From: Oscillospiraceae bacterium
GTDB taxonomy: Bacteria > Bacillota > Clostridia > Oscillospirales > Oscillospiraceae
DNA length: 64,000 nt
Direction: 5' to 3'
Assembly (NCBI GenBank): GCA_902781745.1
Contig: CACZKM010000011.1
Coordinates: 1 to 64,000 of the forward strand
This document shows, piece by piece, positions 1 to 9,345 of this stretch. Under the pieces are notes generated by a model. The model was given only the letters and a program-made list of their open reading frames with translations, was not told where the DNA came from and did not search any database. Position numbers and translations under genes: made by a program. Positions within the stretch are counted from its first letter, which is position 1, and each line of letters opens with the position of its first letter.

Positions 1-10
1 ATATCTAATC

Positions 11-84
11 CTGCAAGCCTTTGGCTTGCAGCCCACGGCAGATTCTGCCGTGGGCGATTAAAATGTTTTTAAACATTTTAATCG
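11..84. repeat. Tandem-hairpin element A (three adjacent perfect stem-loops)
   Basis: Three inverted repeats lie end to end: 11-31 (CTGCAAGCC / GGCTTGCAG), 32-54 (CCCACGGCAGA / TCTGCCGTGGG) and 55-84 (CGATTAAAATGTTT / AAACATTTTAATCG). The first two units align with units of the element at 11480-11520 in the same order and orientation, with changes on both arms that keep pairing. It sits beyond the groEL terminator. It could be a REP-like DNA repeat or a structured RNA; no protein is coded here. Confidence 0.6.
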
Positions 85-150
85 ATAATTAGTATTATAT
101 CACACATCCGTCCCGATGGGAACTTTTTTCTTCCTGCCTTGAAAACAGGG

Positions 151-180
151 AAGACGCACCGAGGGTCCCCGGTGCGTCTT
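151..180 (-). terminator. Probable groEL terminator
   Basis: An 11-bp stem (AAGACGCACCG / CGGTGCGTCTT) lies 34 bases beyond the groEL stop on the minus strand. The T-rich stretch after it is interrupted (CCCTGTTTTC), so termination may be partial. Confidence 0.5.
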
Positions 181-213
181 CGTCAGAGGACCAAGCTCGG
201 ACCTCGTTGGGTA

Positions 214-1872
<1,659 letters not shown>

Positions 1873-1884
1873 TTAAGGGTATGA

Positions 1885-2172
1885 TTAGTCTTCTACGATG
1901 GCGACGATGTCGCTCTGCTTTACGATGGTGTACTGCTCGCCGTCGATCTTCACGTCGGTGCCCATGTACTTGCTGCAGATGATCTTGTCGCCGGGCTTGA
2001 CGATCATTTTCACTTCCTTGCCGTCCACCAGACCGCCGGGGCCCACGGCCACGACGATGGACAGGTCGGGCTTCTCCTTGGAGGCCGCCGTCAGCACCAG
2101 GCCGCCCTTGGTGGTCTCTTCCGCTTCCATGCGCTTGATGACAACGCGGTCATGCAGAGGTTTCAGTGTCAT
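1885..2172 (-). CDS. groES: Co-chaperonin GroES
   Basis: This is the 10 kDa lid of the GroEL chamber. The 95-aa product starts LKPLHDRVVIKRMEAEE, the canonical GroES beginning, and contains the mobile loop around residues 18-32 (EETTKGGLVLTAASK) and the KPGDKIICSKY block. AAGGAGGAATTCTCA precedes the ATG. It is the first gene of the groES-groEL operon, with a CIRCE operator and a sigma-A promoter directly upstream, so heat-shock control by HrcA is expected; hrcA is not in this window. Confidence 0.98.
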   Translation of the reverse strand: MTLKPLHDRVVIKRMEAEETTKGGLVLTAASKEKPDLSIVVAVGPGGLVDGKEVKMIVKPGDKIICSKYMGTDVKIDGEQYTIVKQSDIVAIVED

Positions 2173-2222
2173 TGAGAATTCCTCCTTATATATACACTAT
2201 AAATATTAAACTTGTTGAGGGG

Positions 2223-2249
2223 TTAGCACTCTTTTCTTCTGAGTGCTAA
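2223..2249 (-). promoter_or_regulatory. CIRCE operator (HrcA binding site)
   Basis: An exact inverted repeat TTAGCACTC-N9-GAGTGCTAA matches the CIRCE consensus without a mismatch. It lies 51 bp upstream of the groES start, just downstream of the -10 box, so it covers the transcription start and the 5' untranslated RNA. Confidence 0.96.
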
Positions 2250-2259
2250 CCCGTGTACT

Positions 2260-2288
2260 ATAATACCCTGAACCTGCCAAATCTGCAA
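2260..2288 (-). promoter_or_regulatory. groESL sigma-A promoter
   Basis: On the minus strand TTGCAG (2283-2288) and TATTAT (2260-2265) are 17 bp apart, immediately upstream of CIRCE. Confidence 0.7.
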
Positions 2289-2356
2289 CATGGAAATTCC
2301 CGAAAAGGAGAGAATATTTCTTCCGTTTTTTGTGCAGTTTTCAGCAGAGCGGGGCA

Positions 2357-3502
2357 TCATCTCCCTTTGGGGCCCTTGGGGCTCTTCACACCGTACTGAA
2401 ACAGGTCGCACTTGAGCATACCATTGTATAGTTTCCGCTTTTTTTCGGCGTTCCGGCCAAAGGTGCGCTCAAACTCCGTGTGGGACGAGATGACGTTCAC
2501 CTTCCAGCCCGTTGGCAGTCGGCGGACCGCCGTGCCAAAATCCCGGTAGAGGACCTCCGCCTCCTTCTTCTCCAGCAGACGCTCGCCGTAGGGGGGATTG
2601 GTGACGATCCGGCCGTAGGGCTCCGTCCGGGAGAAGGTCCGGGCGTCGGCCACCTCAAAGCGCACCAGGTCGTCCACCTCGGCCTTGACGGCGTTTTCCT
2701 TGGCCACAGCGACGGCGGCCGGGTCGATGTCACCACCCCAGATGTCGTAGTCCCCGTCATACTCCAGGTCCATGGCCTCGTCGGCGGCGTCCATCCAGGC
2801 GGCGGCGGGGAGCCATTCCCACTTCTGGGCGGGGAAGGTCCGCATGAGACCGGGCGCCCGATTCTTGGCAATGAGGGCGGCCTCGATGGCGATGGTCCCC
2901 GAGCCGCAGAAGGGGTCGCAAAAGGGGTCCCGCCCCCGGTAGCCCGAGAGGATCACCAGGGCGGCGGCCAGGGTCTCCCGCAGGGGCGCCGCCACGCCCA
3001 CCGCCCGGTAGCCCCGCTTGTACAGGCCGGGACCGGAGGTATCCAGCAGGAGGGTCGCCACATCCTTCATCAGGGAAAACTGGATCTGGTACAGGGCGCC
3101 CGTCTCGGGCAGGGTCTCCTGGTGGTAGGCCTTCCCCAGCCGGGTGGCCACCGCTTTCTTCACGATGGACTGGCAGGCGGGGACGCTGTGCAGGGCGGAG
3201 CTGAGGCTATGGCCCTTTACAGGGAACTGGCCTGCGGGGGGGATGAACCGGTCCCAGGGAAGCTTCCTGGTCCCCTCAAAAAGCTGGTCGAAGGTGGCCG
3301 CCGGGAAGGAGCCCAGATGGATGAGCACCCGCTCCCCCGTCCGCAGCCGGAGGTTGAGCCGGGGGATGTCCGCCGGCTGGCCCTGGCAGAAGACCCGGCC
3401 GTTGTCCGCCCGGACCTCCTGCATGCCCATCCGGCGCAGCTCCTCCGCGGCGATCCCCTCCACCCCGAACAGGGTGGGGATCACAAAGGTCAGTTCGTTC
3501 AC
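2357..3502 (-). CDS. THUMP-domain class I rRNA methyltransferase (RlmL/YpsC type)
   Basis: It probably makes N2-methylguanosine in 23S rRNA, as the RlmL / YpsC (COG0116) family does. The 381-aa product has an N-terminal ferredoxin-like and THUMP region (about residues 1-165) followed by a Rossmann methyltransferase with DPFCGSGTIAIEAA as the SAM site and TNPPYGERL as the catalytic NPPY motif. A longer frame runs upstream, but the conserved N-terminus (NELTFVIPTLFGVEGIAAEE) begins at the GTG at 3502, which has AGAGAGGAGC in front, so I chose that start. It stands alone, divergent from the CNNM/CorC gene. Confidence 0.88.
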   Translation of the reverse strand: MNELTFVIPTLFGVEGIAAEELRRMGMQEVRADNGRVFCQGQPADIPRLNLRLRTGERVLIHLGSFPAATFDQLFEGTRKLPWDRFIPPAGQFPVKGHSLSSALHSVPACQSIVKKAVATRLGKAYHQETLPETGALYQIQFSLMKDVATLLLDTSGPGLYKRGYRAVGVAAPLRETLAAALVILSGYRGRDPFCDPFCGSGTIAIEAALIAKNRAPGLMRTFPAQKWEWLPAAAWMDAADEAMDLEYDGDYDIWGGDIDPAAVAVAKENAVKAEVDDLVRFEVADARTFSRTEPYGRIVTNPPYGERLLEKKEAEVLYRDFGTAVRRLPTGWKVNVISSHTEFERTFGRNAEKKRKLYNGMLKCDLFQYGVKSPKGPKGR

Positions 3503-3548
3503 TGGGCTCCGCTCCTCTCTTTTTCCGTCTATCGGAACAGTCCTATGC

Positions 3549-3577
3549 AGTATACATGGTCCGGGCGGCTTTGGCAA
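3549..3577 (-). promoter_or_regulatory. Promoter of the rRNA methyltransferase gene
   Basis: TTGCCA (3572-3577) and TATACT (3549-3554) on the minus strand with a 17-bp spacer, 46 bp upstream of the GTG start. Confidence 0.6.
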
Positions 3578-3667
3578 ACCTTTTCTGTCTCCCGGGGAGA
3601 TTTTTTTGACTCTGACCTGCCCTCCCCGTCCCCTCCGGCCTTTTTCCCGGGTTTTTCGCTTCTTTTC

Positions 3668-3696
3668 TTGCAATCTGCGCCGCTATATGCTATGCT
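3668..3696 (+). promoter_or_regulatory. Promoter of the CNNM/CorC gene
   Basis: TTGCAA (3668-3673) and TATGCT (3691-3696) with a 17-bp spacer. It leaves a leader of about 75 nt in which I recognise no riboswitch. Confidence 0.55.
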
Positions 3697-3780
3697 ACAG
3701 CCAAGATATGTTGGGGGAATCTATCCAGCCCCGGCATCTGCCTGTGAATTTTTTGAGAAAGCTGAGATGATGCGTCCCTT

Positions 3781-5037
3781 ATGGACACAAGCAGTATAAT
3801 CATCATCCTGGTCCTGATCATCCTGGTGGCCCTCTCCGCCTGGTGTTCCTCCACGGAGACCGCCTACTCCTCGGTGAACAAGGTCAGGCTGAAAAGCAAG
3901 GCCGAGGACGGCAACGTCCGGGCCCAGAAGGCCCTGGACCTGCTGGAGCAGTATGACAAGCTCCTCTCCTGCATCCTCATCGCCAACAACATCGTGAACC
4001 TGACGGCGGCCACCCTGAGCACCGTTCTCTTTACCCAGCTTTTCCAGAGCTACGGTCCCCTGATCTCCACCATCGTGCTGACGGTCGTGGTCCTGATTTT
4101 TGGCGAGATCACCCCCAAGACCCTGGCCAAGGACCAGGCGGAAAAGTTCTGTATGCGGGCGGTAGGCCCCCTGAAGTTCTGCCTGGTGGTCCTTACCCCC
4201 CTGTACCTCTTCTTCGGGCTGTTTTACAAGCTGGTGGTCACCCTCCGGCACCCCGTGGAGGACGAGGGCATCACCGAGGAAGAGCTGCTGACCATGGTAG
4301 AGGAGGCCGAGAGCGAAGGCGGCCTGGAGCACCATGAGAGCGAGCTCATCCGGGCGGCCATCGAGTTCAACGACATGGAGGTGGAAGAGATCCTCACCCC
4401 CCGGGTGGACATCGTGGCCGCGGAGGACAATACCTCCATGGAGGAGCTGGCGGTCCTCTTCGCCGAGAGCGGCTACTCCCGCATCCCCATCTACCACGAC
4501 TCCATCGACAACATCGTGGGGCTGATCCATGAGAAGGACTTCTTCTCCGCCCGGTACCACAACCACACCAATGTGATGAGCCTGGTGGCCAAGGTGTTCT
4601 ACACCACGGGGTCCACCAAGATCTCCGACCTGCTGCGGCTGCTCCAGAAGAGCAAGACCCACATGGCGGTGGTGGTGGACGACTACGGCGGCACCATGGG
4701 CATCGTCACCATGGAGGACATCCTGGAGGAGCTGGTGGGCGAGATCTGGGACGAGCACGACGAGATCGTGGAGGAGTTCAAGCAGCAGCCCGACGGCAGC
4801 TATCTCATCTCCTGCTCCGCAAACCTGGACGACCTCTTCGACCGGTTCAACACCCGGGCGGTGGACATCGACTCGGCCTCCATCAGCGGCTGGGTCCTGG
4901 ACCAGTTGGAGCGGCTGCCTGTGGAGGGCGACCGGTTCGTGTATGAGAACCTGGACGTCACCGTGACCAAGGTGGACCACCGGCGGATCCTGGAGATCCG
5001 GGTGGCGGTGATCCCTGAGGAGGAACCCTCCAAATAA
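3781..5037 (+). CDS. HlyC/CorC-family (CNNM) membrane protein with CBS pair
   Basis: The 418-aa product has the layout of the CNNM/CorC transporters (hemolysin-family proteins), linked in other bacteria to Mg2+ export. A transmembrane DUF21 region covers about residues 1-165 (helices near 5-22, 65-80, 95-115 and 135-155) with the family motif FGEITPKTLA. Two CBS domains follow (about 200-325; motif GYSRIPIYHDS and the acidic GTMGIVTMEDILEELVGEI), then a C-terminal CorC/HlyC domain (about 335-415). The ATG at 3781 has only a weak ribosome site, but no better start exists. It is monocistronic and ends in a strong terminator. The transported ion cannot be read from the sequence. Confidence 0.9.
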   Translation: MDTSSIIIILVLIILVALSAWCSSTETAYSSVNKVRLKSKAEDGNVRAQKALDLLEQYDKLLSCILIANNIVNLTAATLSTVLFTQLFQSYGPLISTIVLTVVVLIFGEITPKTLAKDQAEKFCMRAVGPLKFCLVVLTPLYLFFGLFYKLVVTLRHPVEDEGITEEELLTMVEEAESEGGLEHHESELIRAAIEFNDMEVEEILTPRVDIVAAEDNTSMEELAVLFAESGYSRIPIYHDSIDNIVGLIHEKDFFSARYHNHTNVMSLVAKVFYTTGSTKISDLLRLLQKSKTHMAVVVDDYGGTMGIVTMEDILEELVGEIWDEHDEIVEEFKQQPDGSYLISCSANLDDLFDRFNTRAVDIDSASISGWVLDQLERLPVEGDRFVYENLDVTVTKVDHRRILEIRVAVIPEEEPSK

Positions 5038-5048
5038 CGACCAAACAG

Positions 5049-5100
5049 AACAAAGGCTCTGAACCGCGCACCGACGCGCGGCTCAGGGCCTTTGTTTTTT
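5049..5100 (+). terminator. Rho-independent terminator after the CNNM/CorC gene
   Basis: A long GC-rich hairpin (AACAAAGGCTCTGA...TCAGGGCCTTTGTT) is followed by a run of T, 12 bp after the stop codon. Confidence 0.88.
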
Positions 5101-5159
5101 ATATTTTTCCGCGGGCAAGCAAATACTAGCAATCAGCAAACAGAGAAGGAAGGGATCTC

Positions 5160-5336
5160 ATGAGCCTCATTCCCTGCACCGACCCCTGCATTTACCAGCG
5201 GGAGGGGTGCTGCACCCTGGACCGGGCCTGCTCCGCCGGGGTGCCCTCGGCGGGCGGGTGCGTCCACTTTCTCCCCCGGCCGTCACAGAAGGACCGCCAG
5301 GGCCTCCCGGATGTTCCGCACCGGGATCAGCGTTAG
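5160..5336 (+). CDS. Cys-rich mini-protein (clostridial CxxxC family, often mislabelled hydroxymyristoyl-ACP dehydratase)
   Basis: A 58-aa frame starts at an ATG behind AGAAGGAAGGG. The first 38 residues resemble small clostridial proteins with the pattern C-x3-C-x(2)-YQ-x3-G-x-C-x-LD...C-x-HF: here C6, C10, C17, C18, C24 and C34. Such proteins are often annotated hydroxymyristoyl-ACP dehydratase, a name their size does not support; metal binding is only a guess. The last 16 codons overlap the 3' end of radA on the other strand by 54 bp and look like run-through, since the family normally stops near residue 42. I recalled the family from memory and could not search for it. Confidence 0.6.
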   Translation: MSLIPCTDPCIYQREGCCTLDRACSAGVPSAGGCVHFLPRPSQKDRQGLPDVPHRDQR

Positions 5337-6653
5337 GCCCTCCGGGGGGACGATGGTCTGCCGGCCGTGGCGCTGGGGCACCAGGCACTTGGTAAAGCCC
5401 AGGCGGCGGACCTCCGACAGGCGCTGGTTCAGGGCGGACACCGCCCGGAGCTCCCCGGTGAGGCCCACCTCCCCCACCGCCACCAGATCGGCGGGCACGG
5501 GCTTGTCCCGGAAGCTGGAGGCCAGGGCCAGGATGGCGGCCAGGTCCGCCCCGGGCTCGTCCAGGTAGAGGCCGCCGATGACGTTGAGGTAGGCGTCGCA
5601 GGTGTTCACCGCCAGGCCGCCCCGCTTTTCCAGCACCGCCATGAGAAGCATGGCCCGGTTGTAGTCAAAGCCGTTGGCGCTGCGGCGGGCGTTGCCGAAG
5701 GAGGTGGGGGTCAGCAGGGCCTGGACCTCCGCCAGCACCGGGCGGGCCCCCTCCATGACGCAGGTGACGCAGGTCCCCGGCTCGTCGGTGAGGCGGCCCT
5801 CCAGAAGGGCCTGGGAGGGGTTGGGAACTTCGCGGAGACCGGCGTCGTCCATCTCGAAAACCCCGATCTCATTGGTGGCCCCGAAGCGGTTCTTCACCGC
5901 CCGGAGGATGCGGTAGGCCATGTGCCGGTCCCCTTCGAAGGAGAGAACGCAGTCCACCATGTGCTCCAGGACCTTGGGACCGGCCAGGTTGCCTTCCTTG
6001 TTCACATGGCCGATGACAAAAACTGTGACCCCCTGCCCCTTGGCCAACTGCATGAGGGCCATGGTGCACTCCTTGACCTGGGAGATGGAGCCGGGAGAGG
6101 AGGTCTGGTCTCCGGTGTACATGGTCTGGATGGAGTCCACGATGAGGATATCCGGGGAAGTCTCATCCACGGCGGAGAGGACCCGGTCCAGGTCGTTTTC
6201 CGCGTAGAGCCAGAGGTCCATGTCCCCCACCCCCAGGCGCTGGGCCCGGAGCTTGAGCTGCCGCTCGGACTCCTCCCCGGAGACATAGAGGACCTTGGCG
6301 TTTTTGCACAGCTCATTGCAGATCTGGAGCATCAGGGTGGACTTGCCGATCCCCGGCGCGCCGCCGATGAGGACCAGAGAGCCCTTGACCCCGCCGCCCC
6401 CCAGGACCCGGTCCAGCTCGTCCAGGCCCGTGGGAAAGCGGATCTCCCGGTCGATGGTCAGCTCCGACACCCGCTTTGGCTGCCGGGCGGGCTCCATGCT
6501 GATGGCGGACTTGACTCCCGTCCCCTTTTTGGTCTTGGGGGCCGCGGGCTGCTCCACGATGGTGTTCCAGGCCCCACAGGCCGGGCACTGGCCCTGCCAC
6601 TTCAGGGTCTCGTTGCCGCAGCTTGTGCAGTAAAACATGGTTTTCGCTTTCAT
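5283..6653 (-). CDS. radA: DNA repair protein RadA
   Basis: RadA is a RecA-like ATPase that helps branch migration during recombinational repair. The 456-aa product has all family parts: an N-terminal C4 zinc finger (C9, C12, C23, C26), a Walker A site GGAPGIGKST, the RadA-specific KNRFG motif, and a C-terminal Lon-like domain (FDYNRAMLLMAVLEKRGG). The frame stays open for another 290 codons upstream, but the zinc finger must be N-terminal and the ATG at 6653 overlaps the cwlD stop as ATGA, so translation is coupled. Its 3' end converges on the Cys-rich mini-gene. Confidence 0.96.
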   Translation of the reverse strand: MKAKTMFYCTSCGNETLKWQGQCPACGAWNTIVEQPAAPKTKKGTGVKSAISMEPARQPKRVSELTIDREIRFPTGLDELDRVLGGGGVKGSLVLIGGAPGIGKSTLMLQICNELCKNAKVLYVSGEESERQLKLRAQRLGVGDMDLWLYAENDLDRVLSAVDETSPDILIVDSIQTMYTGDQTSSPGSISQVKECTMALMQLAKGQGVTVFVIGHVNKEGNLAGPKVLEHMVDCVLSFEGDRHMAYRILRAVKNRFGATNEIGVFEMDDAGLREVPNPSQALLEGRLTDEPGTCVTCVMEGARPVLAEVQALLTPTSFGNARRSANGFDYNRAMLLMAVLEKRGGLAVNTCDAYLNVIGGLYLDEPGADLAAILALASSFRDKPVPADLVAVGEVGLTGELRAVSALNQRLSEVRRLGFTKCLVPQRHGRQTIVPPEGLTLIPVRNIREALAVLL

Positions 6654-7375
6654 ATCAGGGATTCCCCTTCCTGTGTGTCTCCCTGGGTGAGATAGGCGGC
6701 GGTGAGGATCATCGCCAGCTTTTTCTGGTAGACCGGGTCCAGGAGACGCTTTTCCTCCCCGGGATTGGAGAGGAAGCCGCACTCCACCAGGACCGCCCGG
6801 CAGGAGATGTGATTCATGAGATAGATGGAGGACGCCGCCCGCTGGGGCTCCCGGTCGTTGTCCGGGTCCAGATGGTCCCGGATGCTTTCCTGGATGGTCT
6901 GGGCCAGGGGGCGGGAGAGGACCTCGTCGCCGTAAAAGACGTGGGCCCCGTGCCACCGGACGTCGGGGGACGCATTCTGGTGGATGCTCAGGAGGGTGGC
7001 GTTCTCCGCGGCATTGATGAGGGACACCCGGTTGTGGAGGTCGGAGACCTTCTTTTCCCGGAGGGTCCCTGCCCCGCTGTCGTGGATGGACACGTCCTCC
7101 GAACGGGTCAGAAGGACCCGGGCCCCGAAAAAGCCCAGGAGGGCGTCGGCGTCCTTGGCGATGGCCAGGTTGATCCCGCTCTCCGGCTGTCCCGACACCG
7201 ATACCGCCCCGCCGTCCTCGCCCCCGTGGCCGGGGTCCAGGATCAGGGTCTGCTCCGGCAGGCGGGTGAAGACGGGAGCGGTCCTCCCCCAGTTTGGCAG
7301 GGGAAGCAGCACCCCCAGCAGGGCCGCCAGCAGCAGCGCCATCCACCGCCGGGGCCTCGTTCGTCCGTCCTCCAC
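6650..7375 (-). CDS. cwlD: N-acetylmuramoyl-L-alanine amidase, CwlD-like
   Basis: This 241-aa Amidase_3 protein matches the size and layout of CwlD, which with PdaA makes muramic-delta-lactam in the spore cortex. Residues about 10-30 form an uncleaved-signal or transmembrane helix (MALLLAALLGVLLPLP). The zinc-site motifs are present: ILDPGHGGEDGG, LHNRVSLINA, SIHQNAS and a late CRAVLVECGFLSN with the catalytic Glu. I chose the GTG at 7375 because AAGGAGG lies 8 bases upstream; the longer upstream frame has no ribosome site. It is the first gene of a cwlD-radA pair. Assignment to CwlD rather than another Amidase_3 protein rests on length and spore context. Confidence 0.8.
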   Translation of the reverse strand: MEDGRTRPRRWMALLLAALLGVLLPLPNWGRTAPVFTRLPEQTLILDPGHGGEDGGAVSVSGQPESGINLAIAKDADALLGFFGARVLLTRSEDVSIHDSGAGTLREKKVSDLHNRVSLINAAENATLLSIHQNASPDVRWHGAHVFYGDEVLSRPLAQTIQESIRDHLDPDNDREPQRAASSIYLMNHISCRAVLVECGFLSNPGEEKRLLDPVYQKKLAMILTAAYLTQGDTQEGESLI

Positions 7376-7451
7376 TTGGCATCCCTCCTTCGGCAAAGCT
7401 GCTCCAGGGTATGCGGCAAAGTCTGAGGAAAGACCGGTTCGTTCCGGTCCC

Positions 7452-7480
7452 ATTGTACCACATCGGCGCCCGTTCGCCAA
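7452..7480 (-). promoter_or_regulatory. Promoter of cwlD-radA
   Basis: TTGGCG (7475-7480) and TACAAT (7452-7457) on the minus strand, 17-bp spacer. A sporulation sigma site was not recognised. Confidence 0.45.
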
Positions 7481-7561
7481 CTCCCTCCCGGTTTCTTTCC
7501 GGTTCCCCTTTTCCCGACCGGCGCATAGACTGGAATGCACGCGGTCATCGCCGCGGAGCTG

Positions 7562-7577
7562 CCGGCCCTCGGGCCGG
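7562..7577 (+). other. Short GC hairpin in front of the cotJ ribosome site
   Basis: CCGGCCC-TC-GGGCCGG forms a perfect 7-bp stem ending four bases before the AAGGAGG of the cotJA-cotJB gene. It could protect or gate the 5' end of the mRNA. Confidence 0.35.
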
Positions 7578-7595
7578 AACAAGGAGGTCATTCCC

Positions 7596-8069
7596 TTGAA
7601 CGAACCACGCTGCTGCCAGTTGGGCAACGGGGACCAGGGGGCGGGCTGCCCCGATGGGCTGGGCAGGCTCCCCGTCTGCGGCTCTCTGGCCACGCCCTTC
7701 GTCCCCGCCCAGTGTGACGGCGCCCAGGGCTATCCCCAGCGGAAGGCCCTGGAGGAGGGCACCTATTACCCCGACCTGAACCTTCCCTTTTTCAAAAAAG
7801 TCAACGCTGTCGATCTGCCGGACACCCCAATGAACCGTCTGCGGGCCCTGGACTTTGTCCTGCTGGAGCTGGGGCTCTATCTGGACACCCATCCCTTCGA
7901 CAAGGAGGCCGCCGACCTCTTCCAGGCTCTTTCCCAGGAGGAGGAGACCGTCCGGGCCCAGGTCCGGGACACGGAGGGGCCTCTGACCATGAAGGACGCC
8001 ATGGTGAAGGGCCACTATACCTGGTGGAAGGGCCCCTGGCCCTGGCAGTATCCGGAAGAGGAGGCGTGA
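7596..8069 (+). CDS. Fused spore-coat proteins CotJA-CotJB
   Basis: One 157-aa frame holds two proteins that are separate in most spore formers. Residues about 1-72 are CotJA-like (LPVCGSLATPFVPAQ ... ALEEGTYYPDLNLPFF). Residues about 77-157 are CotJB-like (LDFVLLELGLYLDTHPFDKE ... GPLTMKDAM ... WWKGPWPWQYPEE). No stop or new ribosome site lies between them, so they should be made as one chain. The start is TTG at 7596 with AAGGAGGT 8 bases upstream; no ATG fits. The N-terminal third is rich in Cys (C6, C7, C18, C28, C40). The cotJC remnant follows 4 bp later. CotJ proteins are part of the inner spore coat in Bacillus. Confidence 0.82.
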   Translation: MNEPRCCQLGNGDQGAGCPDGLGRLPVCGSLATPFVPAQCDGAQGYPQRKALEEGTYYPDLNLPFFKKVNAVDLPDTPMNRLRALDFVLLELGLYLDTHPFDKEAADLFQALSQEEETVRAQVRDTEGPLTMKDAMVKGHYTWWKGPWPWQYPEEEA

Positions 8070-8073
8070 CGGT

Positions 8074-8190
8074 ATGTTTGTCTATGAGAAGAAGCTCCAG
8101 TATCCCGTGCGGATCAAGAACGTCAACCCCAAGCTGGCGGCCCAGATCATCTCCCAATACGGCGGGCCGGAGTGCAATAGGGTACAATAG
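8074..8190 (+). pseudogene. cotJC: Truncated cotJC (manganese-catalase-like coat protein), N-terminus only
   Basis: The ATG at 8074, with GGAGG upstream, opens MFVYEKKLQYPVRIKNVNPK, a clear CotJC beginning continuing to ISQYGGPE. After residue 33 the similarity ends and the frame stops at codon 39. Normal CotJC is about 190 residues with a ferritin-like di-manganese catalase fold, so all metal ligands are lost. The 129 bp to apbE contain no further cotJC-like sequence in any frame that I could recognise, which suggests a deletion rather than a frameshift. Confidence 0.8.
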
Positions 8191-8319
8191 ACAAAGAAGA
8201 GGACAACGCTCCCGGACCGATACGGTAAAGCAGGCCTTCCCTTCCAACCTCCCATCCCCCTGCCATACATACAGGACCGCCCCTCACTTCACACGGAAGC
8301 AAGGCGCGGTCCATCGTAT

Positions 8320-9312
8320 TTATTCCGCCCGATAGGCGTCAAAGCCGCTGCTGGGGGTCATGGTCCCGTCGTTGTCGATGAACAGGGCCTCCACGCCGGG
8401 CAGGCTCTCAATGAGGGCCAGGCCCTTTTCCCTGCCCAGCAGGAGGCAGGTGGTGGACAGGGCGTCCCCGTTGGCCGAGTCGTCGGAGAGGATGCTCACC
8501 GCCGCCAAGCCGTTGTCCGCCGGGAAGCCGGTGGTGGGGTCCAGGATGTGGTGGTACCGCACCCCCTCATACTCAAAGTACCGCTCGTAGACCCCGGAGG
8601 TCACCAGGCTTTGATCGGTCAGCTCCAGCACCGCCAGGATCGCCCCCTGGTCCCCGTTGGGGTCCTGGACCCCGATGCGGAAGGGCGTGTCATCGGTTTT
8701 GCCGCCGATGAGGAGGATGTTCCGGCCCAGGTCCAGGACGGCGTGCTCCACGCCGAGCTCCACCAGCAGGTCCTTGACCCGGTCGGCGATGTAGCCCTTG
8801 GCGATGGCCCCCAGGTTGGCCTTCATCTCCGGTCTGGCCAGGTAGGCCCGTCCCTCCTCGATCAAAAGATCGTCGCCGGAGATCAGCGGCAGGACGGCGT
8901 CCAGCTCCTCCCCGGTGGGGTAGTGCCCGCCGTTGTTGATGTCCCACAGGTCGATGAGGGGACCGGCGGTGACGTCCAGCAGGCCGCCGGAGACCGCATA
9001 GTATTCCTTTGCCAGCTCCAGGACCTCCTGGGTCTCCGGGGCGATTGCCACCCAGTCCTGCCCGGCGGCCTTGGCCAGCCGGTCCAGGTCGCTGCCCTCC
9101 TTTTCCACGCTGAGCAGGTCCTCCAGGCGGCTGATCTCCCGGAAGGCCTTGTCGATGGCGGTCTCGTCGGTCCAGTCAAAGAGAGTGATGGTCACCACGG
9201 TGTCCATCTGAAAGTTGGTCTTCTGGACAGAGGGGGGCTCCCCCTGGCTCTGCCCGCTGCCGCAGGCGGTCAGGAGGAGAACCAGGAGGAACAAGGGAAG
9301 GATCCGTTTCAT
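8320..9312 (-). CDS. apbE: FAD:protein FMN transferase (ApbE), lipoprotein
   Basis: ApbE attaches FMN to Thr/Ser of extracytoplasmic flavoproteins such as Rnf/Nqr subunits. The 330-aa product has a lipoprotein signal with lipobox LLTAC (C17) and then the ApbE domain: MDTVVTITLF at the start, ANLGAIAKGYIADRV near 165-179, HHILDPTTGFPAD, and the metal-binding SANGDALSTTCLLLG. In the loop that normally reads DLGGN, residue 197 is Arg (DLGRN, codon CGG), which may affect FAD binding. It is transcribed alone, divergent from ylbJ; no flavoprotein partner lies nearby. Confidence 0.92.
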   Translation of the reverse strand: MKRILPLFLLVLLLTACGSGQSQGEPPSVQKTNFQMDTVVTITLFDWTDETAIDKAFREISRLEDLLSVEKEGSDLDRLAKAAGQDWVAIAPETQEVLELAKEYYAVSGGLLDVTAGPLIDLWDINNGGHYPTGEELDAVLPLISGDDLLIEEGRAYLARPEMKANLGAIAKGYIADRVKDLLVELGVEHAVLDLGRNILLIGGKTDDTPFRIGVQDPNGDQGAILAVLELTDQSLVTSGVYERYFEYEGVRYHHILDPTTGFPADNGLAAVSILSDDSANGDALSTTCLLLGREKGLALIESLPGVEALFIDNDGTMTPSSGFDAYRAE

Positions 9313-9345
9313 GGCAGCAGCCTCACTTCACGAAAAATATGCCCC

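Noticed and set aside
5283..7526. A 747-aa version of RadA with a 290-residue N-terminal extension
   Set aside because: The extension is the cwlD gene read out of frame, and the ATGA coupling plus the zinc finger fix the start at 6653.
7540..7560. Possible sigma-E promoter before cotJA-cotJB (CATAGACT near 7525)
   Set aside because: The -10-like box has no matching -35 box at proper spacing, so it is not called.
8191..8319. Remaining coding part of cotJC in another frame
   Set aside because: No frame in this stretch shows CotJC-like residues, so a simple frameshift is unlikely.
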